Origin: Cryomorphaceae bacterium | GTDB lineage: Bacteria; Bacteroidota; Bacteroidia; Flavobacteriales; ECT2AJA-044 | NCBI GenBank assembly: GCA_017798125.1 | Contig: CP059070.1 | Span: 806,001-870,000 of the forward strand | Reading direction: 5' to 3' | DNA length: 64,000 nt | Part shown: in pieces, positions 35,055 through 44,188 of the stretch | Layout of the letters: the number at the start of each line of letters is the position of its first letter | How positions within the stretch are numbered: the stretch's first letter is position 1 | Position numbers and translations under genes: made by a program | The notes under the pieces: model-generated | What the model was told of the DNA's origin: nothing | The model's database searches: none | What the model saw: the letters and a program-made list of their open reading frames with translations, nothing else

Positions 35055-35927
35055 ATGTTACGCTATATTCTCTTTTTGTCACTTCTTGTAGCTGTAGCCA
35101 TGCCCGCAGCAGCTCAGGATACTACGGATTACGTTTCGGATACCCGAATGGTAGTGGTTATTCTCAACGACGGTAGTCAGAAGATGGGCTACTTCATTTC
35201 GGACGATGGACGTGAGGTGATCATAGAAACCTCAAACCTCGGTCAAATTGCCATTCCGAAATACCAGATCAAGGAGATCAGAGAGATCAATGAGGCGCTT
35301 CGCGGTCAGGAAGAAGCTTGGGCACAGGAGCCATTTCAGAATCGATATTTTTTTACGTTCAACGGTCTTCCCAGGCGGACTAAAAAGAACTACCTAAAGA
35401 TTTACCCCCTAGGGTTGGATGCCCAATTTGGAATTGGAGAAGATTTTCAAGTGGGAGGGATCACCACGTGGATTGGCGCTCCTATTGTTGCAACGGCCCA
35501 AGGGAGATTTGACCTAGGGAAAAATGTGCATGGCGCCCTCGGGACCTATATAGGGACCAACAGTTGGTTTGCGCTTGCCGCCGAATCACCTTTCTTTTTT
35601 GCTCTTCCTTACGGAAGCGTTACTATGGGCAACTACAGCAGTAATGTCATGGTTGGCTACGGTTATGGCTATGCTTCAACGGACGGGACCTCTGGGGGAA
35701 CGAGCCTAATTATGGTAGGAGGAACGACTCCTATTGGGTCAAAGGCAAGTTTCGTGTTCGAGGCAATATTTACGGCGGTACAAGGCACCACTGGAGGGAT
35801 CATTTCACCGGGGGTTCGGTGGTACAACAAACCTGGTCAAGCCTTTCAATTTGGATTTGCTGCGGCTTTTGCTGATGGGGTTTTCGCCCCTCTTCCTGCG
35901 GTAAGCTGGTACAAAACCTTGGATTAA
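35055..35927 (+). CDS. exported outer-membrane protein, unknown
   Basis: The start at 35055 gives a textbook signal peptide (MLRYILFLSLLVAVAMPAAAQ), 290 residues in total; the earlier ATG at 35007 would add 16 non-signal residues. Residues ~30-90 form a small beta domain (MVVVILNDGSQKMGYFISDD ... IPKYQIKEIREI) like those found at the start of DUF481-type proteins in this window. A glycine-rich beta-barrel follows. The function is unknown. The stop overlaps the stop of the convergent sheath-like gene by 4 nt. Confidence 0.8.
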   Translation: MLRYILFLSLLVAVAMPAAAQDTTDYVSDTRMVVVILNDGSQKMGYFISDDGREVIIETSNLGQIAIPKYQIKEIREINEALRGQEEAWAQEPFQNRYFFTFNGLPRRTKKNYLKIYPLGLDAQFGIGEDFQVGGITTWIGAPIVATAQGRFDLGKNVHGALGTYIGTNSWFALAAESPFFFALPYGSVTMGNYSSNVMVGYGYGYASTDGTSGGTSLIMVGGTTPIGSKASFVFEAIFTAVQGTTGGIISPGVRWYNKPGQAFQFGFAAAFADGVFAPLPAVSWYKTLD

Positions 35928-37075
35928 GTCTTGAGCTTCCGAGTCATTCGGAGAACTCGAAATTCGGCGGGTTTCAAAAAGGCCACTCCTACTTCCACAA
36001 TCAAACGACCTTGTTGAACATCCACGGCGGTCATGGTATGTCCGAGGCCGACTTTAACGTAGTACGCATGACTGGCCTTGCTGCCTTGCAGGGCTCCTTT
36101 TCGAAAAAGGCTATTCAAATACCCGTCGACGGAACGCTCCACTCTGCTCCATAGACGCGGGGCATTTCGATGCAGTCGGAATCGCTTCAAATAGCTCTCG
36201 ATATGTGCTTCTACCCATCGAGCCATGCGCTCCGAAGCGATGTATTTGTGCTCTGGATCCATTGAAAGCGTTCGGGCTCCCCAGATTTTGATATTGCCAC
36301 CTATCTGGAGGATCGGATTAATGGCTCGTTGCCCGCTTTGAGAGAAAATGCTCAGGGCAGTGGGGTCGTATGCTTCTGATAGCTGGGTCGTGTTTAAAGT
36401 TAAATTCGCCGGTCCTTTCCACATACCCTTGGAGGTACTGTGTACATCGACAGCTCCGGCTACAGCCCCGAGTAACGGCGTGGAAGCCCCGCTCGTGCCA
36501 AGTTGATTGGGGGTATACATAGCGCCATATTCGAAGTTGTTCAAGGTGGAAAGTGCATTGCGAAGCGACTGCATTTCTGATAGCGAATCGGAAGAGGCTC
36601 TTAGCTCGAAAAGCGCAAAGGCAGCAGGCAGTCCAGAGGTGTGATCGAGGGCTCCACGAAGAAAGGAGACATAGTCGGCCCGAGGTAAATAGATGGAATC
36701 TGGTGCGAGGATGATCCGAGCCTCATGGCTGTTGCGAAGACGTTGCCAAGCGGTGAGGAAATCCGTTCCCCGCAAGGGCGCTGTCCTAGAGCGACGAAGA
36801 GCTCCGCCGATTGATCCAGCGGAAAGAACCAAGGCCTCGGTACCTCCTTGTTCAAAGAACTGTATCAGGGAGGACCGCAACTGAAAATGATCATGGGGAA
36901 CCTGACGCGAGGTTGAGAAATAGGTGTCAAACAAAGCGATCGAACGAACCCGAATTCCCGACCTATTTTGCGCGTTGCTCCTTCCGGTGTACCCTATGAA
37001 GCATGTTCCGGATACGGGCAGGGCTTTGATGGTGTCGGTCACCGAGGACTTTCTGATGCGCTTGGACTTACTCAT
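35924..37075 (-). CDS. stand-alone contractile tail sheath-like protein
   Basis: The C-terminal ~170 residues match phage/contractile-injection tail sheath proteins. GMWKGPANL is followed by GQRAINPI, IWGARTLSMDPEHKYIASER (264-283), RLWSRVERSVDGYLNSLF and RLIVEVGVAFLKPAEF (357-372), the family signature order. At 383 residues the protein is short, so insertion domains are absent. No tube, baseplate, spike, AAA+ or tape-measure gene lies anywhere in the window, so it is not part of an injection-system cluster. It may be an orphan remnant, a component acting with a system elsewhere, or a protein using the sheath fold for another job. It is divergent from a membrane protein gene with 35 nt between the starts. 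Confidence 0.8.
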   Translation of the reverse strand: MSKSKRIRKSSVTDTIKALPVSGTCFIGYTGRSNAQNRSGIRVRSIALFDTYFSTSRQVPHDHFQLRSSLIQFFEQGGTEALVLSAGSIGGALRRSRTAPLRGTDFLTAWQRLRNSHEARIILAPDSIYLPRADYVSFLRGALDHTSGLPAAFALFELRASSDSLSEMQSLRNALSTLNNFEYGAMYTPNQLGTSGASTPLLGAVAGAVDVHSTSKGMWKGPANLTLNTTQLSEAYDPTALSIFSQSGQRAINPILQIGGNIKIWGARTLSMDPEHKYIASERMARWVEAHIESYLKRFRLHRNAPRLWSRVERSVDGYLNSLFRKGALQGSKASHAYYVKVGLGHTMTAVDVQQGRLIVEVGVAFLKPAEFRVLRMTRKLKT

Positions 37076-37110
37076 GACGCTTTTCTTTACCTTGTTGGCT
37101 ATCTAAAGAT

Positions 37111-38462
37111 ATGGAGGACAATAAGAACACCCCAAAATGGCTCGTTCGCGTTCAAGAGCAGAGCTGGGAACCGGAAATTCTGATTTCGGGTATAGTCCTT
37201 CTGATTTTGACCCGCTACCGGATCAAATTGATTTTTTTGTCCAGTACCTAAAGACCCAGACCACTTGGGTCCTTTGGTTCACGAACCTTCCTGAGAACCT
37301 TTCGGCCTTCTTGAAAGTCGCCATATACTGGACCATTTTTGGATTGGGCGCACACTTGATCATGCGCATTGTTTGGGTAAGTATGGTAGGGTTGAGTTAT
37401 GCCTTTCCACGGGGAATCGACAGCGATAAACTCAACTACAAGGGCCGTTTTGCGGACATGGTTCAGGGCCTGCCCGATTTTCCCAAGCAAATCCAGCACC
37501 TCGAGCGCATTTGCAGCACCATCTACGCCATTACCTTCTTGATGTTCATGCTTATGATTGGCGTCTTCCTCGCCATCATTGCACTGACCTCGATCGTTAT
37601 CCTATGGATGATCATCGACTCGGAGAGCTTTATGGCCTCTCTGGACGTCATCGACACGTACCTCAATTGGGCCATTTTAATCATTACCGTGCCCTATCTC
37701 ATCGACTTCATCACCCTTGGAGGACTAAAGAAAATCAAGTGGATCCACCCGATTTACCGGCCGATCTACCGAATCCTCGGGGTGTTGACGCTTGCCCCCA
37801 TTTACCGACCGGTGTATTACGGACTCGTATCGAACCTCAAGAAGAGGTGGCTGATCACGGGACTCATCGTGTATACCGGGGTTTCAATTCTATTGTACGG
37901 AACGGTTGGTGCCAACGCTTCCAACGCCCATGAGATGTATTCTCGGATGTACAACCAATCCGATTATACAGGCTATTACGAAGACATTTCAAATGGTCAA
38001 ATCAGCCGCGTGGCGCATATTCCCAGTGAGCACGTAAGTGGTCAGGCCGTTCGCCTTTTTGCCATTCACAACAGCGGCTTGGAGGACAGTATCGCCCGCG
38101 CTTGTGAAGCTTATCATGAGGACTCCTTGAGGTTCCCAAACCCGGGCGGACCCTGGGAAGACCTCAAGTGCCTCAATTACTTCTACATTCCCGTTGTGGA
38201 TCAAGACACCATTTGGGAACCGGAATGGTGGTTTCGGCGCGATGCCCGCTACGACCAGCGCGGTATCTACATATGGCTGGACCTCGCTAAATACGGCCGT
38301 GGTAAGCACGATATCCGACTGCTCTACCGCTTTAAAGGAGGCCTAGACAATCAAGCCTTCATCACCTTCTGGAAAGACAGCCCCGCGCTTACACCCCTCG
38401 AAGAACCCGCCAGCGAAAGCCCGCATAGTACATCCGACCCAGAATCGGTCCCCACACCATAG
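37111..38462 (+). CDS. multi-pass membrane protein with an apparent frameshift near the N-terminus
   Basis: The natural start is ATG 37111 (MEDNKNTPKWLVRVQEQSWE, then EILISGIVLLIL), but that frame stops at 37249. The rest of the protein (LPDQIDFFVQYL onward, with membrane helices, to residue ~440) is in the -1 frame. The protein has about five or six membrane helices and a soluble C-terminal domain. The shift is best placed at 37203-37215; alternatively a -1 slip could occur at the T7 run 37232-37238 (T TTT TTG). The cause may be an indel, a sequencing error or programmed frameshifting. The C-terminal tail overlaps the convergent receptor gene by 74 nt. Function unknown. Confidence 0.7.
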
Positions 38463-40647
38463 AGGCGTCAAAGGCCTCATCAAAGGGGTCTTCTGCGCTT
38501 ACAATCGGGCGGGTCATTTTGAAGTTCGTCAGATTCTCCACACCGAGGTAGACCTCCCATCCGGCCGTAGGCCATTCCTTTGAAAGCTGAAGATTGACCG
38601 TGACAAAATCAGGCGCCTGCGGCGCGATGCGGTATTCCGGCGCATTGTCCTCCGTGGTCGGCAACTTCGCCACCCCCTGCCACTGGACCGTTACATCGGC
38701 TTTCCAGTAATCCCGACTGGCATAGGATGCGTTGATAAAGGCCCGATGCGGAGCGATGTAGGGAACCGCTTGTTCCACGCCATCGAAAGTGCTCTGGACA
38801 TCCAAATAGCGATAGGCCATACGGACATCAAGGCGTCGAACCACTTCATAGTCCAATTGAACCTGTAGGCTGTGGGAGAAGCTTCGACCATCCAAGTTGT
38901 ACAAGCGAACCTCACGGGCGGTAGCATATAAATCTGTGACGATTTGATTCTGGAAATCCGTGTAGTAATAATCCACGCGAATAGCGCCAGGACGGAAGTC
39001 TAACTCAAATTCTTGAGAAGCGCTCAAACCAAAATTCCAAGCCTCTTCTTGCCGTAATCCGTACGGCAGATCGTCGTCAGAAGTGGTGAAGCGCCAAGCC
39101 CGATTGCTCGCCATCAAGCCCATTCGTTCCGCAAACACATTCGGTGTTCTGTAGGCCTTGCCCGCGCTCGCACGAAGCACGAACTGTTCGCTCAAGGCCC
39201 AGCGCGTGTGCAATCGCGGTGTCACATTCAGCCCGTACAGGTTGTGTTGATCCGCACGGATCCCAAGAACCAATGAAAAGCGATCCTCGTCTGCCCAAGT
39301 ATACTCTGCAAAGGCGCCCGGAATGGTCTCCAAACGGTCGTAGATATCATCGTTGAAGGTCTCATCTTGATTGTGGTAGACAAAGCTGGCCCCGAGCTTG
39401 ATGGTGTGCTTGGGGTTCCGAACCCAAGTCTCGTAGATTCCATTGACATAGGCGCTTTGCTCGGTTCCTTCCCAGGTATTGACCGCTCTATTCAAACCTC
39501 CGAATGTAGAGAGCAGGTCGTGGTACGTGTAGTTGATCTGAAAGCCAAAGCTCTGTCCGCGATCTACGTCCAGTACATACCCCCCCTTACCCCAAAGTTC
39601 AATCCGATTGGTTCGGTTTTCAAAGCCCCAGAGTGCTTCCGATATTTCAGAAGAGCGGTAACCCTTTTGTCCGGACCACTGGTCCAACAGGCTGTATTTC
39701 ACTCCGAATTGCATACCCAGCCCATCCGTATTGAAGCGTTTCCAGACATTTTGAATAAAGAAGTGATTTCCGACAGGAGTATCCAGAAAGCCATCTTCAT
39801 TTCGATCGACTTCTAAGAGTTGATGTCGACCATGGATCAACAACGCAGCACCCCATTGATCGTTGAGCTTGGCACTCCAAACGGCGTTTTCTTCCAGACG
39901 ACCGGCACCATTTACATAGCCGTTTACAAAAAGCTTCTCTGGGTCGCTTGGCCCTCGGAGCTCGTAGTTGATCTGCCCGGTCACACTGCTGTACCCGTTC
40001 ACGGCGGATCCGGTTCCTTTGGTCAATTGAATGGACTTGATCCAAGTACCCGGAATTAGAGCCAGTCCATAAACGGAAGCCAATCCGCCAAGAGCTCGAA
40101 TATTCCCGCGGGTGTAGGTGCTGTACGGACCGTCCAAGCCCAGAAGGCGAATTTGCCGGGTTCCTGTAACGGCATCCGTAAAGCTGGCATCCACACTCGG
40201 GTTGGTTTCAAAGCTCTCGGACAAGTCGCAGCACGCGGCCTTGAAGAGCTCCCGCTCGCTGATGTTCTCGGTTAAGTTGACATCCAGATACCGCAAATTG
40301 GTGGTTCCGGCCTTCTCGCGAATGGTGATTTCGTCCAACTGTTCATCCGATGCCCGGAGGGTAATTTCCACCTGCCGGCGGTTCGGATCAATGCTGAGCG
40401 TGTCTGCTCCGAAACCAATGAAGGTGACGATGAGGTCCACAGCGCCCGGAGGGCGTTCCAAGATAAATCGGCCTTCAGGGTCCGTCGAAATCCCCACGGT
40501 CGTTCCACGCCAGTAAACATTGGCCCCGACCAAGGGAAAGGTCTCTTCCGAGGTCTGTCCTAGGACGGTACCTTGGAGCACGTCGGATTGAGCCATCACC
40601 GCGCTACTTCCCAGCAGCAGTGTGGCCCACAATAAGAAGCGAGTCAT
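38389..40647 (-). CDS. TonB-dependent receptor, probable metal uptake
   Basis: 752 residues with the start at 40647, where ATG overlaps the upstream HMA-gene stop (TGATG). Signal peptide, carboxypeptidase-like domain (about 25-105; VGANVYWRGTTVGISTDPEG), plug with EITIREKAGT and the unusual KAACCDLSESFETNPS, then a barrel ending RMYYAGFRWRV. The paired cysteines in the plug, together with the upstream HMA and HYC_CC_PP-like genes, suggest copper or another soft metal; this is inference from context. Two palindromic elements lie in the C-terminal part. Confidence 0.9.
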   Translation of the reverse strand: MTRFLLWATLLLGSSAVMAQSDVLQGTVLGQTSEETFPLVGANVYWRGTTVGISTDPEGRFILERPPGAVDLIVTFIGFGADTLSIDPNRRQVEITLRASDEQLDEITIREKAGTTNLRYLDVNLTENISERELFKAACCDLSESFETNPSVDASFTDAVTGTRQIRLLGLDGPYSTYTRGNIRALGGLASVYGLALIPGTWIKSIQLTKGTGSAVNGYSSVTGQINYELRGPSDPEKLFVNGYVNGAGRLEENAVWSAKLNDQWGAALLIHGRHQLLEVDRNEDGFLDTPVGNHFFIQNVWKRFNTDGLGMQFGVKYSLLDQWSGQKGYRSSEISEALWGFENRTNRIELWGKGGYVLDVDRGQSFGFQINYTYHDLLSTFGGLNRAVNTWEGTEQSAYVNGIYETWVRNPKHTIKLGASFVYHNQDETFNDDIYDRLETIPGAFAEYTWADEDRFSLVLGIRADQHNLYGLNVTPRLHTRWALSEQFVLRASAGKAYRTPNVFAERMGLMASNRAWRFTTSDDDLPYGLRQEEAWNFGLSASQEFELDFRPGAIRVDYYYTDFQNQIVTDLYATAREVRLYNLDGRSFSHSLQVQLDYEVVRRLDVRMAYRYLDVQSTFDGVEQAVPYIAPHRAFINASYASRDYWKADVTVQWQGVAKLPTTEDNAPEYRIAPQAPDFVTVNLQLSKEWPTAGWEVYLGVENLTNFKMTRPIVSAEDPFDEAFDASMVWGPILGRMYYAGFRWRVLRGV
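38613..38628 (+). repeat. palindromic GAT element
   Basis: Stem GCGCC/GGCGC, loop TGC, trailer GAT. It is antisense to receptor codons IAPQAP. A second, imperfect copy (GGCC/GGCC, minus strand) lies 40 nt away at 38559-38573. Confidence 0.6.
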
Positions 40648-40985
40648 CAATGGGGGTGCATTTCGCGATAGCGGCAACAGCCGTGAACCTGCTGGTACTT
40701 CTCGTCTGTAGCCTTAATATCTCGGGTGTCGTGACCCACGTCGGCAATGGCCTGTTGGATGGTCATCAGATCGGTTTTATCGGTGCGATAAACCACGACC
40801 AACTGATGATTTTCAACCGTCCAGTCCGCTTTTTTAACGCCTTTGATGTACGCAGCATTTTCAATGCGCTCTTCGCACATGCCACAAACGCCATTTACCC
40901 AGAGGGTGTCGGTTGCGAGATTGTCTTGCGCATTTACCTGTGAATAGGCCGCCAGCGCTAAGGCGATGAAGAATATCTTTTTCAT
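40647..40985 (-). CDS. periplasmic heavy-metal-associated (HMA) domain protein
   Basis: 112 residues from ATG 40985, chosen because MKKIFFIALALAAYSQVNAQ is a complete signal peptide. The HMA domain carries the metal-binding motif CGMCEERIE (form GxCxxC) and a C-terminal HGCCRYREMHPH tail rich in Cys and His. It probably binds Cu(I) or a similar ion in the periplasm and works with the receptor encoded next, with which it is translationally coupled. Confidence 0.88.
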   Translation of the reverse strand: MKKIFFIALALAAYSQVNAQDNLATDTLWVNGVCGMCEERIENAAYIKGVKKADWTVENHQLVVVYRTDKTDLMTIQQAIADVGHDTRDIKATDEKYQQVHGCCRYREMHPH

Positions 40986-41039
40986 GATTTTAATTCTAAG
41001 GTTGTTTTGAAACAAAAACAGTCAATGGGAAATAGACCG

Positions 41040-41432
41040 TCAACCGTAGAATTGCAAAGACATGTGCTCCAGGTAGAGCCGTAGTTCCGGAGGTTTTTGT
41101 GCCTGCGGCACGATGGGTTGAGCCTCCTTATCCAACACTTCTTCTAGGCTAGGAAGAGCACATCGGCCCGTGAGGGCCAAAGGAAATAGAGCGGGAACCC
41201 ACTGTTCTTTCTGTGCCAATTGCTCTTCAACAAGCCAGATTTCTACTTCGTTGTTGTCGCAGCACCCACCCATCGCAGGGCTCTCGTGACAGGGTTCCGC
41301 GCAGCAACTCAGCTCTTCATGGCCCCAGGACCAATCCGTTACCCGGCCCATGCATTCGTGAACCGTACCGTGCACGCCGATGCTCAGCGTGAGGTAGAAG
41401 AGGGTATATAGGATGGCGCAAGCTTTTTGCAT
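41040..41432 (-). CDS. HYC_CC_PP-like small cysteine-rich exported protein
   Basis: 131 residues from ATG 41432 (the ATG at 41444 is also possible). Hydrophobic N-terminus, then VHECMG, a cysteine-rich centre (CCAEPCHESPAMGGCCDN) and a proline pair near the end (QKPPELRLYLEHM). This matches the HYC_CC_PP layout that commonly precedes HMA and TonB receptor genes in Bacteroidota. It is probably involved in metal binding. Two palindromic elements lie in its second half. It is divergent from, and overlaps the leader of, the hybrid kinase gene. Confidence 0.75.
   Translation of the reverse strand: MQKACAILYTLFYLTLSIGVHGTVHECMGRVTDWSWGHEELSCCAEPCHESPAMGGCCDNNEVEIWLVEEQLAQKEQWVPALFPLALTGRCALPSLEEVLDKEAQPIVPQAQKPPELRLYLEHMSLQFYG
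41099..41114 (+). repeat. palindromic GAT element
   Basis: Stem GTGCC/GGCAC, loop TGC, trailer GAT, T-rich 5' flank. It is antisense to codons IVPQAQ of the cysteine-rich protein. The T-A pair is a further compensated stem change. Confidence 0.6.
41162..41178 (-). repeat. palindromic GAT element
   Basis: On the minus strand: stem GGCCC/GGGCC, loop TCAC, trailer GAT. It encodes ALTGR. It shares the extended 5' flank TTTCCTTT with the copy at 53331. Confidence 0.65.
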
Positions 41433-41481
41433 AACTTGGGACAAAGATACGAACTCCCTAAGGGAAAGTCAATCGGACCTG

Positions 41482-44127
41482 ATGACCGGTGCACCTGAAA
41501 ATATTAGCCAGCGGACGCTGTGGCCCTACTTTTGGGCCCTTTTGATTTTTACGTCCTTGGTGGTTGGTGCACTGACCTACAACAACTATCGCCAATTCCG
41601 GGACAATTATTATACCAGCCTTCTAACCGACGCCGAAAAGCGAATTGAGGTGCTGGAGGAGTTCTTGCGGAATGAGATGGTCGAGACCTATCAGGATCTT
41701 GAGTACTTCCGCTCCAATCCGGTCAATTCCTTCTACATCAACGACGAATTGGCACCCTTTGACCGGATGGTTTTTGAGAAAACCCTGTCCAAGTATGGGG
41801 ACATCAAAGAAAGCTATCGGCAAATCCGACTCTTGGACGATGAAGGTCGTGAGAAGCTGAAAATCCGCTATTTAGGCGACTCCATAAGGGTGAACGACCT
41901 CTTGCAGGATAAGTCGGATCGCTACTACTACCAGGGACTCAAGTTGACCCAGTCGAATGAAATTTACTTCTCTCGCTTTGATCTGAACATGGAAGAAGGT
42001 CGGGTGGAGTATCCCTTGAGCCCGGTTATTCGAATAGGGTCTCCAGTATACTTTCAGGGTGAACGACAAGGCTATATTCTACTGAGCTACAAGGGAAGTC
42101 GAATTCTAGACTACTTCGATGTAATCGAAAACGACGAACTCTTTGACGCCTATTTGATCGACGCTTTGGGGAATTGGATCAAGGCCCCGGACTACGTAGA
42201 GCCTTACGACTATGTGATCGATCCGCAAAATGCGAATAGCCTATCCAAAGACCGACCGGAACTCTGGAAATTGATCAATCGAACCGATACGTCACGCGTG
42301 GTATCTCCTCGAGATTTGATTGTTTTTGAGCAGCTTGAACTCCTCGAGTATTTTGGGAAGGACGTGCGGTCGGAAAAGACCAGTACGCATTGGACGCTGT
42401 TGGTTCAGGCCGATGCGGGTCGAGTGGAAGAGGTTCTTTCAGCCCGTAGTTTCCGGACCTCTCGAAATGCCCTGATTTTGATGGGGCTGTTCGGCTTGAT
42501 TCTATTTGGTGTGTTCCGGGAAATGGAGCGTCAAGGAGTCACCATTTCTGAGATTAATTCCACCCTTGTTTCGCGTAATGAAGAACTCGTGCACAATCGG
42601 GCAGAGCTTCAAAAAGCCATGACCATTGCGGAGGAGGCGAGCGCGGCCAAAGGCCAGTTTTTGGCCACCATGAGCCATGAGATTCGCACGCCGATGAACG
42701 CGGTTATTGGAATGGCAGATTTGCTTGAAGAAACCCACTTGAGCTCGGATCAACGGCATTTTGTAGAGACCATTCAAGTCAGCGGAAGTGCCCTGCTTAC
42801 GGTCATTAACGACATTCTCGATTACAGTAAAATCGAATCGGGGAGCATGGAACTCGACGTCCATTCCTTCCGCTTGGACAAGGTCATAGAAGATGTCATG
42901 TCCATCCTCCGGAACACGGTCAATTCAAAGGGTCTGGACCTTTACTATTCTCCCAAAGGACATGTGCCCTCCTTGGTCCGGGGGGATGGCAACCGTATCC
43001 GCCAGATTCTTCTGAACCTAGCCAATAACGCTGTGAAGTTTACGGACCGGGGATTTGTGGCTATTGAAGTGTCCTATCACGAAGGACGTGAAGGTGGGAA
43101 TTACCGGCTGTCTGTGGTGGATACCGGGATCGGAATTCCCCCGGAAAAGCAGTCTCGACTCTTCAAGTCCTTTTCGCAAGTGGACAGCTCGGTTACCCGT
43201 CGATACGGAGGAACCGGTTTAGGTCTGGTCATTTGTAAGCGACTGGCAGAGCTGATGGGCGGAAGTATTGGAGTTGAATCCGAGCAGGGTAAGGGATCGG
43301 CCTTTTGGGTTGATATTCAGCTCGAGGTAGCCGAAGTACAGCCAGAAGTCAAGCTTTCACAAAACGAAGTTCATATGGCCCTGTATACGGACACCGATAC
43401 GGAAGCCTTTTACATCCAGCAGTGCTTGAATGTACACGGACATCAAGCGCTTCGGATTTACGACTCGGACTTGGAGCATTGGCCAACCAAACAAAAAGAG
43501 CTCACGCTATTGGTCCTAACGGAAAAGAAGGAAGTCATAGAGCACTTGAAGGATCGGGCAACGTCCTTATCGGGTAAGTATCGGGCCTTCCTTTTCAGCC
43601 GCTCCCATTCACCCTTGCTGGAGGGCCCTCAGTCAAGCAAGCTTGCCGTCCATGGAAAACCCTGGAAATACTCTACTTTCCTGAGCAGCCTGCGCATGGA
43701 AGAGGTGGTCAAGAAAAAACGAGTTACGGATGAGGTTATCGCCCAAGACATCAGCGTTTTGGTCGCCGAGGACAACCCCGTGAATCGGGAGCTCCTAAAA
43801 TTCCAATTGACCAAGGTGGGCATCAACGCCGATTGGGCAGAAGACGGTATCCAGGCGATTGAAAAAGCCATCAGTCAAGAGTATGAACTGATCTTGATGG
43901 ACATCAATATGCCGGGTAAGGACGGCCTCGAAGCGACTATTGAAATCAAAGAATATTACGGAGACCAAGCGCCCATCATCATAGCCCTTACGGCCAATGC
44001 AATGAAAGAAGATCGAGACCGATTCTTGGCCGCTGGAATGGATGATTACCTCAGCAAACCCTTTCATCAAAACGATTTGATTGCGCGCATTCAAAAATGG
44101 ACCAAATTCAAGGTCAATACCGGGTAA
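41482..44127 (+). CDS. hybrid sensor histidine kinase with periplasmic sensor
   Basis: 881 residues from ATG 41482; the earlier in-frame ATG at 41413 lies inside the divergent gene. Membrane helix (~20-38), periplasmic Cache-like sensor (~40-335), second helix (~340-358) and coiled linker. HisKA follows with His399 (MSHEIRTPMN), then HATPase with NLANNAVKF, DTGIGIP and GGTGLGL. A degenerate receiver-like region (~635-745) lacks the phospho-Asp, and a full receiver has Asp807 (LMDINMPGKDG) and Lys in LSKPF. The signal is unknown; the glycogen genes directly downstream may share its regulation, but no DNA-binding output is present. Confidence 0.92.
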   Translation: MTGAPENISQRTLWPYFWALLIFTSLVVGALTYNNYRQFRDNYYTSLLTDAEKRIEVLEEFLRNEMVETYQDLEYFRSNPVNSFYINDELAPFDRMVFEKTLSKYGDIKESYRQIRLLDDEGREKLKIRYLGDSIRVNDLLQDKSDRYYYQGLKLTQSNEIYFSRFDLNMEEGRVEYPLSPVIRIGSPVYFQGERQGYILLSYKGSRILDYFDVIENDELFDAYLIDALGNWIKAPDYVEPYDYVIDPQNANSLSKDRPELWKLINRTDTSRVVSPRDLIVFEQLELLEYFGKDVRSEKTSTHWTLLVQADAGRVEEVLSARSFRTSRNALILMGLFGLILFGVFREMERQGVTISEINSTLVSRNEELVHNRAELQKAMTIAEEASAAKGQFLATMSHEIRTPMNAVIGMADLLEETHLSSDQRHFVETIQVSGSALLTVINDILDYSKIESGSMELDVHSFRLDKVIEDVMSILRNTVNSKGLDLYYSPKGHVPSLVRGDGNRIRQILLNLANNAVKFTDRGFVAIEVSYHEGREGGNYRLSVVDTGIGIPPEKQSRLFKSFSQVDSSVTRRYGGTGLGLVICKRLAELMGGSIGVESEQGKGSAFWVDIQLEVAEVQPEVKLSQNEVHMALYTDTDTEAFYIQQCLNVHGHQALRIYDSDLEHWPTKQKELTLLVLTEKKEVIEHLKDRATSLSGKYRAFLFSRSHSPLLEGPQSSKLAVHGKPWKYSTFLSSLRMEEVVKKKRVTDEVIAQDISVLVAEDNPVNRELLKFQLTKVGINADWAEDGIQAIEKAISQEYELILMDINMPGKDGLEATIEIKEYYGDQAPIIIALTANAMKEDRDRFLAAGMDDYLSKPFHQNDLIARIQKWTKFKVNTG

Positions 44128-44188
44128 AAAACCGCGCTCCTCGTCCTTATTTTTCGTTATTTAGTTCGGCCAAGAACCACCCCTAACT

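Noticed and set aside
35924-37075. A prophage around the sheath-like gene
   Set aside because: No integrase, capsid, terminase or other tail genes are present, and flanking genes are typical chromosomal Bacteroidota genes.
38559-38573. Palindrome GGCC/GGCC with GGAT in the TonB receptor gene
   Set aside because: The outer pair is only a wobble; not counted as a full copy, although it lies near one.
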